Made by a program: the position numbers and the translations under genes. Shown in pieces: positions 38,433-48,100 of a stretch of 64,000 nt of DNA; position 1 is the first letter of the stretch; every line of letters begins with the position of its first letter. The DNA lies in NCBI GenBank assembly GCA_963702165.1, contig OY969722.1:1798001-1862000 (forward strand). Reading direction: 5' to 3'. The stretch comes from Terrimesophilobacter sp963702165 (lineage in GTDB: Bacteria > Actinomycetota > Actinomycetes > Actinomycetales > Microbacteriaceae). Below the pieces are notes generated by a model. That model ran no database searches. It saw nothing but the letters and a program-made list of their open reading frames with translations, and was not told the DNA's origin.

Positions 38433-38461
38433 ACGTCCCAGCCGAGTTGTCCCCGACTGGC

Positions 38462-38477
38462 TCGAATGTAGATTCGA
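38462..38477. promoter_or_regulatory. SOS-box-like palindrome
   Basis: TCGAAT-GTAG-ATTCGA, a perfect dyad with the spacing of the actinobacterial/Bacillus LexA site (consensus TCGAAC-N4-GTTCGA), 29 bp before the start of the DUF222-HNH gene. Confidence 0.55.
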
Positions 38478-38506
38478 ATGTCGGGCGGTGGTGTCACCAT
38501 CGATAT

Positions 38507-39880
38507 ATGACCAACTTCGACCCGTTCACAGCCGGCGCGATAGCCAGTATCCGGCAGCTGGGTGACAACGAATTGGTCGACGCCGCCCGAACCATTGAAG
38601 AGGAATACGGGCGGCAGCTCGACGCCGCCCGGCTGGCGATTGCCGCGGAGGTGGAGCATCGTTCCCTGCGGATGTTGGGTAGCGATTCGCTGGCTGCCAA
38701 GCGCGGGTGCCGCAGCGGCACCGAACTGCTGGAGCGCACCACCGGCGCCGCGGTGAACACCATCCGCAAGCGGATCAGACTGGGGGAGAAGCTTCGGGAC
38801 CGCAGCAACCTGGTCGGCGAGGTGTGGCCTGCCGAGTTTTCGGTGGTCGCCGCCGCCATGGCGGAAGGGAAACTGTCCCAGGACTTCGCTGCGGCGATCG
38901 TCCACGAACTGGCGCCGGCCGCTCACCGGGCGAACCCCGAGCACCTGCGTATTGCGGAGGCCGAGCTGGTGGAATCCGCCGCCACGCCGACCATGACCGC
39001 CGAGGAGCTGCGGATCCAGGCGGTGGTGTGGCGGGCGTACCTCGACCCCGACGGGGTCGCCCCGGACGAGGAGGAGGCCCTCGCCAAGCGCGGCATCCGC
39101 CTCGGACGGGTCAACGGCGGCCTGGTGCCGATCTCCGGCAACCTGACGCCGTTGGTGGCCGGGCAGTTGGAGCGATTGTTCAGCGCCTACCTCACCCCGC
39201 GCCGCTCCCCAGCCTTCCTCGACAGTGAAGCCGATGCGCCGGACTCGGAGGAATTGGTGATCCGCGACGACCGCACACCGGACCAGAAACGCCACGACGT
39301 GCTCGGCGGCATCCTGGCCGCAGCGGCCCGCGACCCGGAGACCCCCAAGCTGAACGGGGCGGCACCCACGGTGCTGGTCACCGTCACCGCCGACGACCTG
39401 CAGAACGGCACCGGTGCCGGCTGGATCGACGGCATCGACGCCCCACTATCCATCAAGACCGTGCGGCAGCTGGCCTGCACCGGCGACACCCAAACGGTCA
39501 TCCTCGACCAGAACGGGGCGGTCATCGCGCTCGGCAGCCCGCGCCGCGTGTTCACTCCCCAACAGCGCAAAGCGATCGCCGCCCGCGACGGCCACTACTG
39601 CGCAGCACCCGGCTGCGGCACCCCCGGCGACTGGTGCGAAGTTCACCATGTAATACCGGATGCCGAGGGCGGACCCACCGAAGTCGACAACGGCGTGCTG
39701 CTGTGCTGGCACCACCACCGCACCCTCGGCACCTCCGGCTGGGAGATCCGCATCTCGGGCGGAGTCCCCGAATTCCGACCACCTGCCTGGATGGACCCCA
39801 AACGGGAATGGATCCCCGTCAGCAAATCCAAACCCAAGGTATTGAACCAGCTCAAACGCGCCCTCAAAGACACCGGCTGA
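38507..39880 (+). CDS. DUF222 / HNH endonuclease signature protein
   Basis: Intact 457-residue protein of the multi-copy actinobacterial DUF222-HNH family. The N-terminal DUF222 region is helical (LLERTTGAAVNTIRKRIRLG); the C-terminal HNH motif is complete: ARDGHYCAAPGC, WCEVHHVIPDAEGGPTEVDN and LLCWHHHR. The DUF222-HNH family is thought to be 13E12-like mobile or SOS-related; its biological role is unknown. The start ATG 38507 follows a SOS-box-like palindrome. No inteins or flanking repeats specific to it were seen. Confidence 0.92.
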   Translation: MTNFDPFTAGAIASIRQLGDNELVDAARTIEEEYGRQLDAARLAIAAEVEHRSLRMLGSDSLAAKRGCRSGTELLERTTGAAVNTIRKRIRLGEKLRDRSNLVGEVWPAEFSVVAAAMAEGKLSQDFAAAIVHELAPAAHRANPEHLRIAEAELVESAATPTMTAEELRIQAVVWRAYLDPDGVAPDEEEALAKRGIRLGRVNGGLVPISGNLTPLVAGQLERLFSAYLTPRRSPAFLDSEADAPDSEELVIRDDRTPDQKRHDVLGGILAAAARDPETPKLNGAAPTVLVTVTADDLQNGTGAGWIDGIDAPLSIKTVRQLACTGDTQTVILDQNGAVIALGSPRRVFTPQQRKAIAARDGHYCAAPGCGTPGDWCEVHHVIPDAEGGPTEVDNGVLLCWHHHRTLGTSGWEIRISGGVPEFRPPAWMDPKREWIPVSKSKPKVLNQLKRALKDTG

Positions 39881-39891
39881 TATGCGGGGGT

Positions 39892-39941
39892 TGGTCCAGC
39901 TTGTCGAGACCATGATCTCGACAGGCTCGATCACCGAGTCA
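39892..39941. repeat. Paired REP-B repeats supplying a stop codon
   Basis: TGGTCCAGCTTGTCGAGACC and, inverted, ATCTCGACAGGCTCGATCAC. The TGA at 39939-39941 (reverse strand), at the edge of the second unit, is the stop codon of the lipoprotein gene. Confidence 0.75.
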
Positions 39942-40409
39942 GGGGCGGACGATGATCCAGTCGGAGAGAGCAATCCAGCCCTCGGGCGGCTCTGCAGTCC
40001 CGTGCGGCAAGTACTGCACGTTCATCTCGCCGTCGAGACCAGTGCCTAAGCCGTGCACGACGTTGCCGAAGGAGCCGCTTGCGCCCCATCCCTCAGAGAC
40101 GTCCGGGAGGAGCGTGATGAACCTGGCCGTCGCGGTACCCGTCACCCCGAGATAGATATTCGTACCCTCCCATTCGCCCTGATAGCGAATGGACGCGGGG
40201 TCGATGTCGGTGAACGGCAGGTCAGCGATCATGTCGATCTCGGTTTGCGGATCGTTGACAAAGCCCGGGATGGACCTCGGATCCACATCGCTGGTCACCA
40301 GTCGATCGACGTGCCACGTCTCCGGAATGGTGACGGCCCCCGGAATGGCCGCGCAGCCCCCAAGCATCAGGCCAACGGCCACTATGACAACTCCCCCAAG
40401 AATCCTCAT
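39939..40409 (-). CDS. Putative lipoprotein of unknown function
   Basis: 156 residues from ATG 40409. The signal peptide MRILGGVVIVAVGLMLGGC has the lipobox LGGC, so the mature protein is probably membrane-anchored outside the cell. The rest (TSDVDPRSIPGFVNDPQTE, YQGEWEGTNIYLGVTG) is beta-rich with no family recognised. An upstream in-frame start would bury the signal peptide and is rejected. Confidence 0.7.
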   Translation of the reverse strand: MRILGGVVIVAVGLMLGGCAAIPGAVTIPETWHVDRLVTSDVDPRSIPGFVNDPQTEIDMIADLPFTDIDPASIRYQGEWEGTNIYLGVTGTATARFITLLPDVSEGWGASGSFGNVVHGLGTGLDGEMNVQYLPHGTAEPPEGWIALSDWIIVRP

Positions 40410-40476
40410 GTGCCGGATGTTAGCCACAAAGGTGGTTGTTCGGAACTCCACCTTTGGGGGCGGGGCGTGTGGGCCG

Positions 40477-40538
40477 GTTTCGAGGCGATCGCTGCGCGAT
40501 CCCTCAACCAGCAGAGTCGATCCTCAACCAGCGGGTTT
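40477..40538. repeat. REP-A repeat overlapping a gene end
   Basis: GGTTTCGAGGCGATCGCTGC plus GCGATCCCTCAACCAGC, then a second TCCTCAACCAGC; the TGA of that second end (40524-40526, reverse strand) is the stop codon of the following MmcQ/YjbR gene. Confidence 0.85.
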
Positions 40539-40874
40539 AGCCCGCGGGGTCTTGGGCTTCACCAGCGCGTGACTGCCGCGGATCAGCTGCTCGATGAGCG
40601 CATCCGGCACCTCACCTTCGAGCTCGATGGTGATCCAGTGCTTCTTGTTCAGGTGGTAGCCGGGAGTGATCTGCGGGAACTCCTGCCGGAGCGCGATCGA
40701 CTCCTCCGGGTCGACTTTGAGTGAGATCTTCAACGGATGCGCGGCGAGGTCACCGAGCGCGAAGATCTTGTTGTTGCCGCTGGTCTTGAACACGCTTATT
40801 TCCAGGCCGAACGGGAACGTCTCGATGCCCTGCGGGAGCGAGAGGCACAGCTCGCGCAACGAGTCAGCATTCAT
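40524..40874 (-). CDS. MmcQ/YjbR family DNA-binding protein
   Basis: 116-residue cysteine-free MmcQ/YjbR fold (CyaY-like): SLPQGIETFPFGLEISVFK, HPLKISLKVDPEESIALRQ and the invariant PGYHLNKKHWITIELEG. Family members are annotated DNA-binding from structure but the role is not known. The last residues (RAKPAG) and the stop are contributed by a REP-A repeat. Intact and monocistronic. Confidence 0.9.
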   Translation of the reverse strand: MNADSLRELCLSLPQGIETFPFGLEISVFKTSGNNKIFALGDLAAHPLKISLKVDPEESIALRQEFPQITPGYHLNKKHWITIELEGEVPDALIEQLIRGSHALVKPKTPRAKPAG

Positions 40875-40911
40875 GGGTTGAGGCTACGCGGATGTGCCGA
40901 CACCGGTCCGG

Positions 40912-41030
40912 TGGTTGAGGGATCGCGAAGCGATCGTCTCGAACCCACCATGCGCAAGCTGGTTTCGAGACGATTGCGCTTCGCGGAATCCCTCAACCAG
41001 CGGGGCACCCGCGGAATCCCTCAACCAGCA
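40912..41030. repeat. Compound REP-A repeat
   Basis: One full unit (GGTTGAGGGATCGCGAAGCG onwards), an inverted unit (GGTTTCGAGACGATTGCGCT ...) and a further partial copy GGAATCCCTCAACCAGC. It fills the space between the MmcQ and tetR genes and its end contains the tetR stop codon (41021-41023). Confidence 0.88.
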
Positions 41031-41677
41031 GCGGTCAAGCCGCTCGCTTCGAGCACCGCCGGGTCGGCCCCGAGGGAGAGCAGCCGGTCCACCGTCGCGC
41101 GGCGCGCGCGCCGGTACGGCTCGTCTCCTCCACCGCCCAGAAGCGAACGGGAGTTCGCCTGCTCCTCGAGCGCGCGCAACTCGAACGCGAGCTGCTCAGC
41201 CTCATCGAGCAACGGCAGCTCACCCTGCCGCATGGCGAAGCCAATGGTGGCAACCAGGTAAGCGTTCCACTCGTCGAGCTGCTCGGCGATCGCCTCCCGA
41301 ACCGGACCAGACTTGGAGTCGAACTCGGTCGCTGCCGCCAGGAAGAAGCACCCGCCGGTGAACACCCGGTTCTGCGAATACGCCAGCCATCGGATCACGA
41401 GCGCCGCAAGCCTCGGCAACCCGCGCGGCTGCGACCGTGCCGGCTCGATCACCGTTTCCAGGAACACCTCGCGCGCCGCCTGCACAACCGCGATCTGCAA
41501 CCGCTCCTTCGAACCGAAGAGCGCGGCCACCCCGCTCTTGCTCGCGCCGACATCCGCCGCGAGGTTTCCGAGCGACAGTCCGCCAAGCCCGTCAACGGAT
41601 GCGACATCCATCGCGCGCTCCAGCACCGTGCGGCGGGACTCGTCCCCTCGCAGTCGGCGTCCGTCGATTGCCTCCAT
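41021..41677 (-). CDS. TetR family transcriptional regulator
   Basis: 218 residues: N-terminal TetR helix-turn-helix (RRTVLERAMDVASVDGLGGL, then LAADVGASKSGVAALFGSKE) and a C-terminal TetR_C ligand domain (GGCFFLAAATEFDSKSG). The end GLTAAG and its TGA stop lie in a REP-A repeat. It is divergent from an alpha/beta hydrolase gene across a promoter with a pair of likely operators, so it probably represses itself and the hydrolase. Confidence 0.9.
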   Translation of the reverse strand: MEAIDGRRLRGDESRRTVLERAMDVASVDGLGGLSLGNLAADVGASKSGVAALFGSKERLQIAVVQAAREVFLETVIEPARSQPRGLPRLAALVIRWLAYSQNRVFTGGCFFLAAATEFDSKSGPVREAIAEQLDEWNAYLVATIGFAMRQGELPLLDEAEQLAFELRALEEQANSRSLLGGGGDEPYRRARRATVDRLLSLGADPAVLEASGLTAAG

Positions 41678-41694
41678 ACCCCTAGTGTAAACGC

Positions 41695-41733
41695 ACGATC
41701 GTTCGTATAGTTAGCCTGTACGACCGTTCGTAT
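41695..41733. promoter_or_regulatory. Duplicated TetR operator
   Basis: Two direct copies of ACGAYCGTTCGTAT (41695-41708 and 41720-41733, 25 bp apart), each with a partial dyad ACGA...TCGT, in the tetR/hydrolase intergenic region and overlapping likely promoter sequences (TATAGT at 41706). Confidence 0.6.
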
Positions 41734-41751
41734 TCTTTTCAGGAGCCCCTC

Positions 41752-42621
41752 ATGAACGCCATTGGCACATCGATCAATGCCATCGGACGCTTGTCCCCGC
41801 GCGCCGCCGCGAAGATCGCCTTCCCGCTGTTCATGCGGGTGGGCCCTCGGCTCCCGGTTCGCGCGGATGCCGCCGCAACGCATGACGCAGCCGTCCGCGA
41901 CACCATCACGGTCAACGGCAAACGCGTGACCACCTACCAGTGGGGCCACGGCACCGAGACCGTGCTGCTGGTGCACGGCTGGCGCGGGCGCGCCGCGCAG
42001 TTCGCCGCGCTGGTGCGCGAGCTGCGCGCATCCGGATTCACCGTGGTCAGTTTCGACGCTCCCGCGAACGGCTCGTCGGGTGGGCGCCGCACCAGCATCC
42101 TCGACTACCTGGACGCGATCGAGCAGTTGCAGCGCAAGCACGGCGCGTTCCACACCGTGGTCGGCCACTCGCTGGGCACGCTCGCCGCGCTCGTCTCCAT
42201 TCACCGCGGTCTCGCGGTCGGCCGACTGGTCGGGATCGCCGGGGCTGCGGAGGTGGACAGCCTTTACGACGGATTCGCGCGAGTACTGCGGCTGCGTCCG
42301 GAGATCACGGCGGCGCTCCCCGATGAGTTCCGGCGCCGGGTGCTGCGCGACGACTCCGGACTGGAGCGCTTCTCGAGCGTGCGCACGCCGTTGCCGGTCG
42401 ACATCCCGCTGCTGCTCATCCACGATCGCCGCGACCTGATGATGCCGCTCGAGCAGTCAGAGCGGCTCGCCGGCGCGCATCCGACGGCGCGACTCGTCGT
42501 CACCGATGGGTTCGGCCACAACCGGATCGTCGCTGCGGACGAGACTCTCGACGTGGTGCTGGAGTTCGTCACCTCCGGCGAGCGCGTGCCCTCGAACCAG
42601 CTCAGACGTTCGCCGGCATGA
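41752..42621 (+). CDS. Alpha/beta hydrolase
   Basis: 289-residue alpha/beta hydrolase: oxyanion region VLLVHGWRGRAAQF, nucleophile elbow VVGHSLGTLAAL (Ser), acid in LLLIHDRRDLMMPL, and catalytic His in DGFGHNRIV. There is no signal peptide. AGGAG lies 6 nt before ATG 41752. Divergent tetR suggests substrate-induced expression. The 3' end overlaps the convergent membrane protein gene by 20 nt. Confidence 0.9.
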   Translation: MNAIGTSINAIGRLSPRAAAKIAFPLFMRVGPRLPVRADAAATHDAAVRDTITVNGKRVTTYQWGHGTETVLLVHGWRGRAAQFAALVRELRASGFTVVSFDAPANGSSGGRRTSILDYLDAIEQLQRKHGAFHTVVGHSLGTLAALVSIHRGLAVGRLVGIAGAAEVDSLYDGFARVLRLRPEITAALPDEFRRRVLRDDSGLERFSSVRTPLPVDIPLLLIHDRRDLMMPLEQSERLAGAHPTARLVVTDGFGHNRIVAADETLDVVLEFVTSGERVPSNQLRRSPA

Positions 42622-43024
42622 ATAGGACGGCCCTCTCGGTGAGCGCCAGCCCACCCGGGTTCAGGTGCACGATCACGTTGCCGCCCACCTCTATATAGAA
42701 GACGAGCACTTGCACCGCCATGACGAGCGTCACAACTCCGGCGAGCGCCATCCCGACCCACACCACGATGCGACCGGCGCGGGAGCCGCGCAGCCCGGCG
42801 AGCGCGAACAGGCCGATGATGATTGCGATCATGCCGACCCAGGACAGCGAGTAGGTGCGCGCGCCGGCGGCGTTCGTTTGACCTTGGAATTGCAGCAGCC
42901 ACAGCGTCACCAGGGCGGCGCCGACGGTGAGGATCGCACCGATCCAGCCGTAGGTCGGCCCCATCTCGACGCGCGTCTCCGGTGAGCCGTAGACCCAGTT
43001 GCCGTCGTCCGATCGCCCCTGCAT
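42602..43024 (-). CDS. Four-helix membrane protein, function unknown
   Basis: 140 residues with about four transmembrane segments (WIGAILTVGAALVTLWLL, LSWVGMIAIIIGLFALAGL, IVVWVGMALAGVVTLVMAVQ). Its N-terminal 20 residues are polar. No family recognised; size and layout resemble small actinobacterial membrane proteins of unknown role. Confidence 0.7.
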   Translation of the reverse strand: MQGRSDDGNWVYGSPETRVEMGPTYGWIGAILTVGAALVTLWLLQFQGQTNAAGARTYSLSWVGMIAIIIGLFALAGLRGSRAGRIVVWVGMALAGVVTLVMAVQVLVFYIEVGGNVIVHLNPGGLALTERAVLFMPANV

Positions 43025-43069
43025 GCACTATTTCTACCGGATGTCGGCTGCGAGCGGCATACTCGGCAC

Positions 43070-43576
43070 ATGACCGGCTACGTGGCGCTGCTGCGCGGCG
43101 TGAACGTCGGCGGCGTGAAGCTGCCGATGGGCGAGCTGCGCGACCTGTGCGAGAGCCTCGGTTTCGACGACGTGCGCACCTACATCGCCAGCGGCAACGT
43201 GCTGTTCGAGACGCACGCATCCGAGTCCGCCGTCAAGGGGAAGCTGGAGAAAGCGATCGCCAGCCACCTGGGCCGCCCGATCGGCGTCATGGTTCGCACG
43301 GCCGCCGAGCTGGCCGGTGTGGTCGCCGACAACCCGTTCCCGGACCGCCCGGCCAACAAGACTGTCGCGATCTTCCTCGACAAGCCGCCACCGGATGCCG
43401 CCGCCGAGCAGGTCAGGAACCGTACCAACGAGGAGGTCGCGCTGGGCACACGCGAGCTGTACGTGTTCTACCCCGACGGTCAGGGCCGCTCGAAGCTCAG
43501 CATCGACGCCGCGGCGAACGGCACTGCGCGGAACCTGAACACCGTCGCGAAGCTCGCGGAGCTGGCCGCGGGCTGA
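43070..43576 (+). CDS. DUF1697 domain-containing protein
   Basis: 168 residues with the family start YVALLRGVNVGGVKLPMGEL, TYIASGNVLFET and ending NGTARNLNTVAKLAELA. DUF1697 is a widespread soluble family with an unresolved function. Intact and monocistronic. Confidence 0.93.
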   Translation: MTGYVALLRGVNVGGVKLPMGELRDLCESLGFDDVRTYIASGNVLFETHASESAVKGKLEKAIASHLGRPIGVMVRTAAELAGVVADNPFPDRPANKTVAIFLDKPPPDAAAEQVRNRTNEEVALGTRELYVFYPDGQGRSKLSIDAAANGTARNLNTVAKLAELAAG

Positions 43577-43723
43577 GCACGACCCGCAGGCGACCGCTGC
43601 ACCGCGGGAGCTCCCGAGGGTCGCAAACCGCCCTTCCCGGCGCCAGGAGGGCCTCTTTCTGACCACTCGCGACCTCACCGCTCAACCCGTGAGAACTGAG
43701 TGAAACCCTGCCGTGCAGCGGCA

Positions 43724-43740
43724 TTGAGGTTTACCCTCAA
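43724..43740. promoter_or_regulatory. Inverted repeat upstream of aqpZ
   Basis: TTGAGG-TTTAC-CCTCAA, a perfect 6-bp dyad 43 bp before the aquaporin start; a plausible operator, regulator unknown. Confidence 0.4.
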
Positions 43741-43783
43741 CACACGTACCGCCAGCAGCATTTGACCTCAATGGGAGGCACTC

Positions 43784-44539
43784 ATGGCAACCAACGACTC
43801 CACTCTCGCCGCTCGGCTCGCCGCGGAGACCTTCGGGACCTTCCTCCTGGTCCTCGGCGGTGTCGGCACCGCCGTCTTCTCGGCCAACTTTCCTGACGCA
43901 GAAGCCAACTCACTCGGCGTCGGTTACCTGGGCGTGGCCCTGGCGTTCGGGCTGACCGTTCTGGTCGGCGTCTACACGGTCGGGCACATCTCGGGCGGCC
44001 ACTTCAACCCGGCCGTCTCATTCGGCGCCGCCTTCGCTGGGCGGCTGCCATGGCGTGACGTCGCCCCGTACTGGGCAGCCCAGCTTGTGGGTGGCATCCT
44101 CGGGTCGACGGTCGTCCTGGCCATCGCCGCCGGCGGGATCGAGGGCTTCCTGCCCAACGCCTTCGACACCGGCTTCGCGTCTAATGGTTACGATGACCGT
44201 TCCCCCGGCGGGTTCAACCTGCTGTCGGTGATCATCGCCGAGGTCGTGCTCACCGCCGTGTTCCTGTACGTGATCCTCGGCGCCACATCCGAACGGTCGA
44301 ATCTGGGATTCGCCGGTCTCACCATCGGCCTCTCACTGACGTTGATCCACCTGGTCAGCATCCCGATCAGCAACACCTCGGTGAACCCGGCGCGCTCGAT
44401 CGCCGCCGCGATCTACGCCGGACCGGCTGCGCTCGCCCAGGTCTGGGTGTTCATCGTGGCTCCACTGCTGGGCGCGCTGATTGCCGGCGTGACGTACCGG
44501 CTGATGTTCGAGCGTCGGCTGGCCCCTACCGGCATGTAA
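43784..44539 (+). CDS. aqpZ: Aquaporin / MIP family channel (AqpZ-like)
   Basis: 251-residue, six-helix major intrinsic protein. Both half-helix motifs are present: GGHFNPAVSFG and NTSVNPARSIAAA; the Arg after the second NPA and the His in VGHISGGHFNPAV suggest a water-selective AqpZ type rather than a glycerol facilitator. GGGAGG sits 7 nt before the ATG. Intact. Confidence 0.93.
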   Translation: MATNDSTLAARLAAETFGTFLLVLGGVGTAVFSANFPDAEANSLGVGYLGVALAFGLTVLVGVYTVGHISGGHFNPAVSFGAAFAGRLPWRDVAPYWAAQLVGGILGSTVVLAIAAGGIEGFLPNAFDTGFASNGYDDRSPGGFNLLSVIIAEVVLTAVFLYVILGATSERSNLGFAGLTIGLSLTLIHLVSIPISNTSVNPARSIAAAIYAGPAALAQVWVFIVAPLLGALIAGVTYRLMFERRLAPTGM

Positions 44540-44626
44540 GTCTGGGGTGCCCTAGATCTGCAGCGACGCGCCGCGGATCGGGTCCCGCGCACCGCGCGCG
44601 GGCGGACACTGTGCACAACTCTGTCG

Positions 44627-44684
44627 GTGATCGACCTTGTCGAGATCCCGCAGTGGGTCCCGACTAGCTCGACCACCGGAAAAG
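44627..44684. repeat. Paired REP-B repeats
   Basis: GGTGATCGACCTTGTCGAGA and the facing GGGTCCCGACTAGCTCGACC with ACCGG, between aqpZ and a small membrane gene; they can form a stem. Confidence 0.7.
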
Positions 44685-44691
44685 AGGTCCC

Positions 44692-45045
44692 ATGAACATC
44701 CGTACCCGCATCGGCCAGATCATCCTGGTGCTCCTGTTCGCGCTGTGCGGCGTCATCTCGATCAGCACAGCCTTCGCCGACGACCCGTTCCCCTTCGAGG
44801 CGATCGTGCTGATCGCGAGCTTCGGGGCGACCCTCGCGGTGCTGGGCGTGGTGCTGACGCTCACCGCGCTCGACAAGCCCGCCATCCGCCTCGCCCTGTG
44901 GGTGCTGCCTCTGTTCTTCGTGTCGCACGTCGCGCTTCTCGGGACCTGGATTCCGGATGCCATCCTCGCCCTGGTCTCCGCCCTCGCCCTGGTTCTGGTG
45001 TCGCTGCCGTCGAAGGCACCTGCCCGCGCGGAGGCCGCCGCTTAG
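44692..45045 (+). CDS. Small integral membrane protein
   Basis: 117 residues with about four hydrophobic segments (IGQIILVLLFALCGVISI, FEAIVLIASFGATLAVLG, LALWVLPLFFVSHVALLG and one near the end). AGAGG lies just before ATG 44692, directly after a repeat. No family recognised. Confidence 0.65.
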   Translation: MNIRTRIGQIILVLLFALCGVISISTAFADDPFPFEAIVLIASFGATLAVLGVVLTLTALDKPAIRLALWVLPLFFVSHVALLGTWIPDAILALVSALALVLVSLPSKAPARAEAAA

Positions 45046-45149
45046 GCCAGACACCGAGCTCCGCCGCCCGGCCCCAGCCAGCGCACACCCGCCCCCAGAA
45101 CGGATGTCGCGGGTCGCCGGTACTGTCGAGACAGGCGAAAGGAGCCCGC

Positions 45150-48100
45150 GTGTTCGTACTCGATGACCGTGTCGTCACCAGCCCGAGCGACCTCACCGTC
45201 GCGTCGAAGTGCGAGTTCGCGTTCCTGCGCAAGCTCGACGCGAAGCTCGGCAGGGTCGAGCCGGTCGAGGATCCGGAAGACGCGATGCTCGAGCGCGCCG
45301 GCCAGGCTCGGCGACCAGCACGAGGCCCGCATGCTCGAGCGCTACCGGGAGTGGTTCGGCTCCGGCGTGGTCGAGATCGAACGCCCCGACGAGCTGACCG
45401 CCGAGACCCTCGCCGCCGCCACCGCCGCAACCCATGCAGGCGTTCGAAAACGGCGCCGATGTGGTCTTCCAGGCCACCTTCTTCGACGGCGACGCTTCAT
45501 CGGCTTCGCCGACTTCATCGTGCGCCAGCCCGACGGCTCGCTACCTGGTGCAAGACACCAAGCTCGCCCGCCGCGCGCGGGTCACCGCGCTGCTGCAGCT
45601 CGCCGCCTACGCCGAGCAGCTCGAGCAGACCGGCATCCGGGCGGCGCCGACCGTCGAACTGCTGCTCGGCGACGGCACCGTCAGCGTGCACCAGGTCGCG
45701 CGACATCATGCCGGTCTACCGGCGACGCCGCGCCCGGCTGCGTGCAGCTCGTCGCCGACCGGCATGCGCGCATCCGACCCCGTCGCCTGGGGCGACCCGC
45801 GCTACACCGTCGTGCGGGCGCTGCGCCACCTGCGACGCCGAGGTCGACGCGAACCGCGACGTGCTGCTGGTCGCCGGCATGCGCGTACTGCAGCGCGAGC
45901 GCCTCGCGAACGCCGGCATCACCACCATCGACGAGCTCGCGGCCGCCGACACCGCACCCGAAGACCATCGCCGCGCAGCACCTTCGAGTCGCTGCGCGCG
46001 CAGGCCCGGCTGCAGCTGAAGGCGACGGACCGACGCGCCGCCGCCGTTCGAGCTGGCCGACGCGTCGCACCATCGCGGTTCATCCCCGAACCGAATCCGG
46101 GCGACATCTTCTTCGACTTCGAGGGCGACCCGCTCTACACCGAGGGCGCCGGCGAGCAGCTGGGGCATCGACTACCTGTTCGGGCTGGTCGAGGCCGACG
46201 GCACCTTCACGCGCCTTCTGGGCGCACGACTTCGCCGAGGAGACGGCCGCGCTCGAGCGACTTCCTCGACTACGTCGCCGAGCGCCGGCGCAAGCGCTAC
46301 CCGGGCATGCACATCTACCACTACGCCGCCTACGAGCGCACCCACCTGCTGTCCATCGCCGCCCGGCACGGCGTCGGCGAGGACGCCGTCGACGACCTGC
46401 TGCGCGACCACGTGCTCGTCGACCTGTACCCGATCGTGCGCAAGGGCGTGCGCGTCGGCAGCCGCTCCTACTCGATCAAGAAGCTCGAGCCGCTCTACAT
46501 GGGCGACGACCCGCGACGGGCAGGCGGTCACCAACGCCGCCGACTCGATCACCGAGTACGTGAGCGCGCGCGAGCTGATCGCCTCCGGCGACCTGCTGGC
46601 CGGCCAGCAGATGCTCGACGACGATCGCCGACTACAACGGTACGACTGCCGTGTCGACGCTGCGCCTGCGCGACTGGCTGCTGGCGGCTGGGCCGCGGAG
46701 CACGGCATCCGGCCCGGCTCGCGTCCGATCGACGGAGCCGCGAGCGGTCCGGATGTCCCCGCGTCGCCGCTCGCGGAGGCGCTGCTCGCACCGTGCCGGC
46801 GACCCGCTGCGCCGAGCCGCACGCGCCGACCAGACCGCGCCGGCGCTCGCCGCCGCCGCCATCGACTACCACCGGCGCGAGCACAAGAGCTTCTGGTGGG
46901 AGCACTTCGCCCGGCTGGTCGCAGCCGATCGAGGAGTGGGAAGACACCCGCGACGTGCTCGTCGTCGACGCAGGCGGTCCGGGTCGAGCGCGACTGGCAC
47001 CGCGAGCGACAACCACCGGGTCGACCGGCGCACCCTGCGGCTGCGCGGCGAGTGGGCGCCGGGCAGCACGCATCAAGCCGGCCGAGCAGGCCGGGCCGTT
47101 CCTGCTCTACGACTCGCCCGGCGCCGTTCATCGATCCCGAACGCGGACGCCGGCGCCCGCGCCGGCCCGCAGCGTGACGGCTGCTCGAGGTCGCACGACG
47201 ACGGTGCTCCTGGTGCGAGGAGACGCTGCCGGAGGGCATCGAGCCCTACGCGCACCTGCCCGTCGCGCTGACGCCCGGCGGCACCGCCCGGCCGCCGGCG
47301 CGCAGCAGCCCGCGATCGAGGAGTGGGCGCAGCGGATCATCGACACGCCGCCCGACGGCGCATCCGGCGGCTGGCCGCAGGACCCGACGGTCGACATCCT
47401 GCGCCGCACCCCGCCGCGCACCCGGAGCGGGAGCCTGACGCCGGTCGCCGACGAGTCGTATCGCACCGCGGTCGTGGCGAGCCTGCTCGACCTCGACGAC
47501 TCCTACCTCGCCGTGCAGGGCCCGCCCGGCACCGGCAAGACCTACCTCGGCCTCGCACGTGATCGCCGAGCTCGTGCGCGAGCACCACTGGAAGATCGGC
47601 GTCGTCGCGCAGTCGCACGCCGTGGTCGAGAACCTGCTCGACGGCTCGTCGGCGACGCCGGGCTCGACCCCGCGCTGGTCGGCAAGGCGCCCAAGGACCG
47701 GCGCGACCCCGGCCAGCACGACTACACCGGTGCTGGCGACGAAGGACGACGCGCTCCGCTTCGCGCTCGAGCACGCCGACACCGGCTTCGTCGTCGGCGG
47801 CACCGCGTGGGACTTCGCCAACGCCGGCACGCGTCCCGCGCCGCTCACTCGACCTGCTCGTCGTCGACGAGGCCGGACAGTTCTCGCTCGCCTCGACGAT
47901 CGCCGCCAGCGTCGCCGCGACGCAACCTGCTGCTGCTCGGCGACCCGCAGCAGCTGCCGCAGGTGAGCCAGGGCACGCATCCGGAGCCCGTCGACAAGTC
48001 CGCGCTCGGCTGGGTCGCCGACGGGCACGACGTGCTGCCGCCCGAGTTCGGCTACTTCCTCGCCGAGAGCCGGCGGATGCATCCGGCGGTCGCCGCCCCG

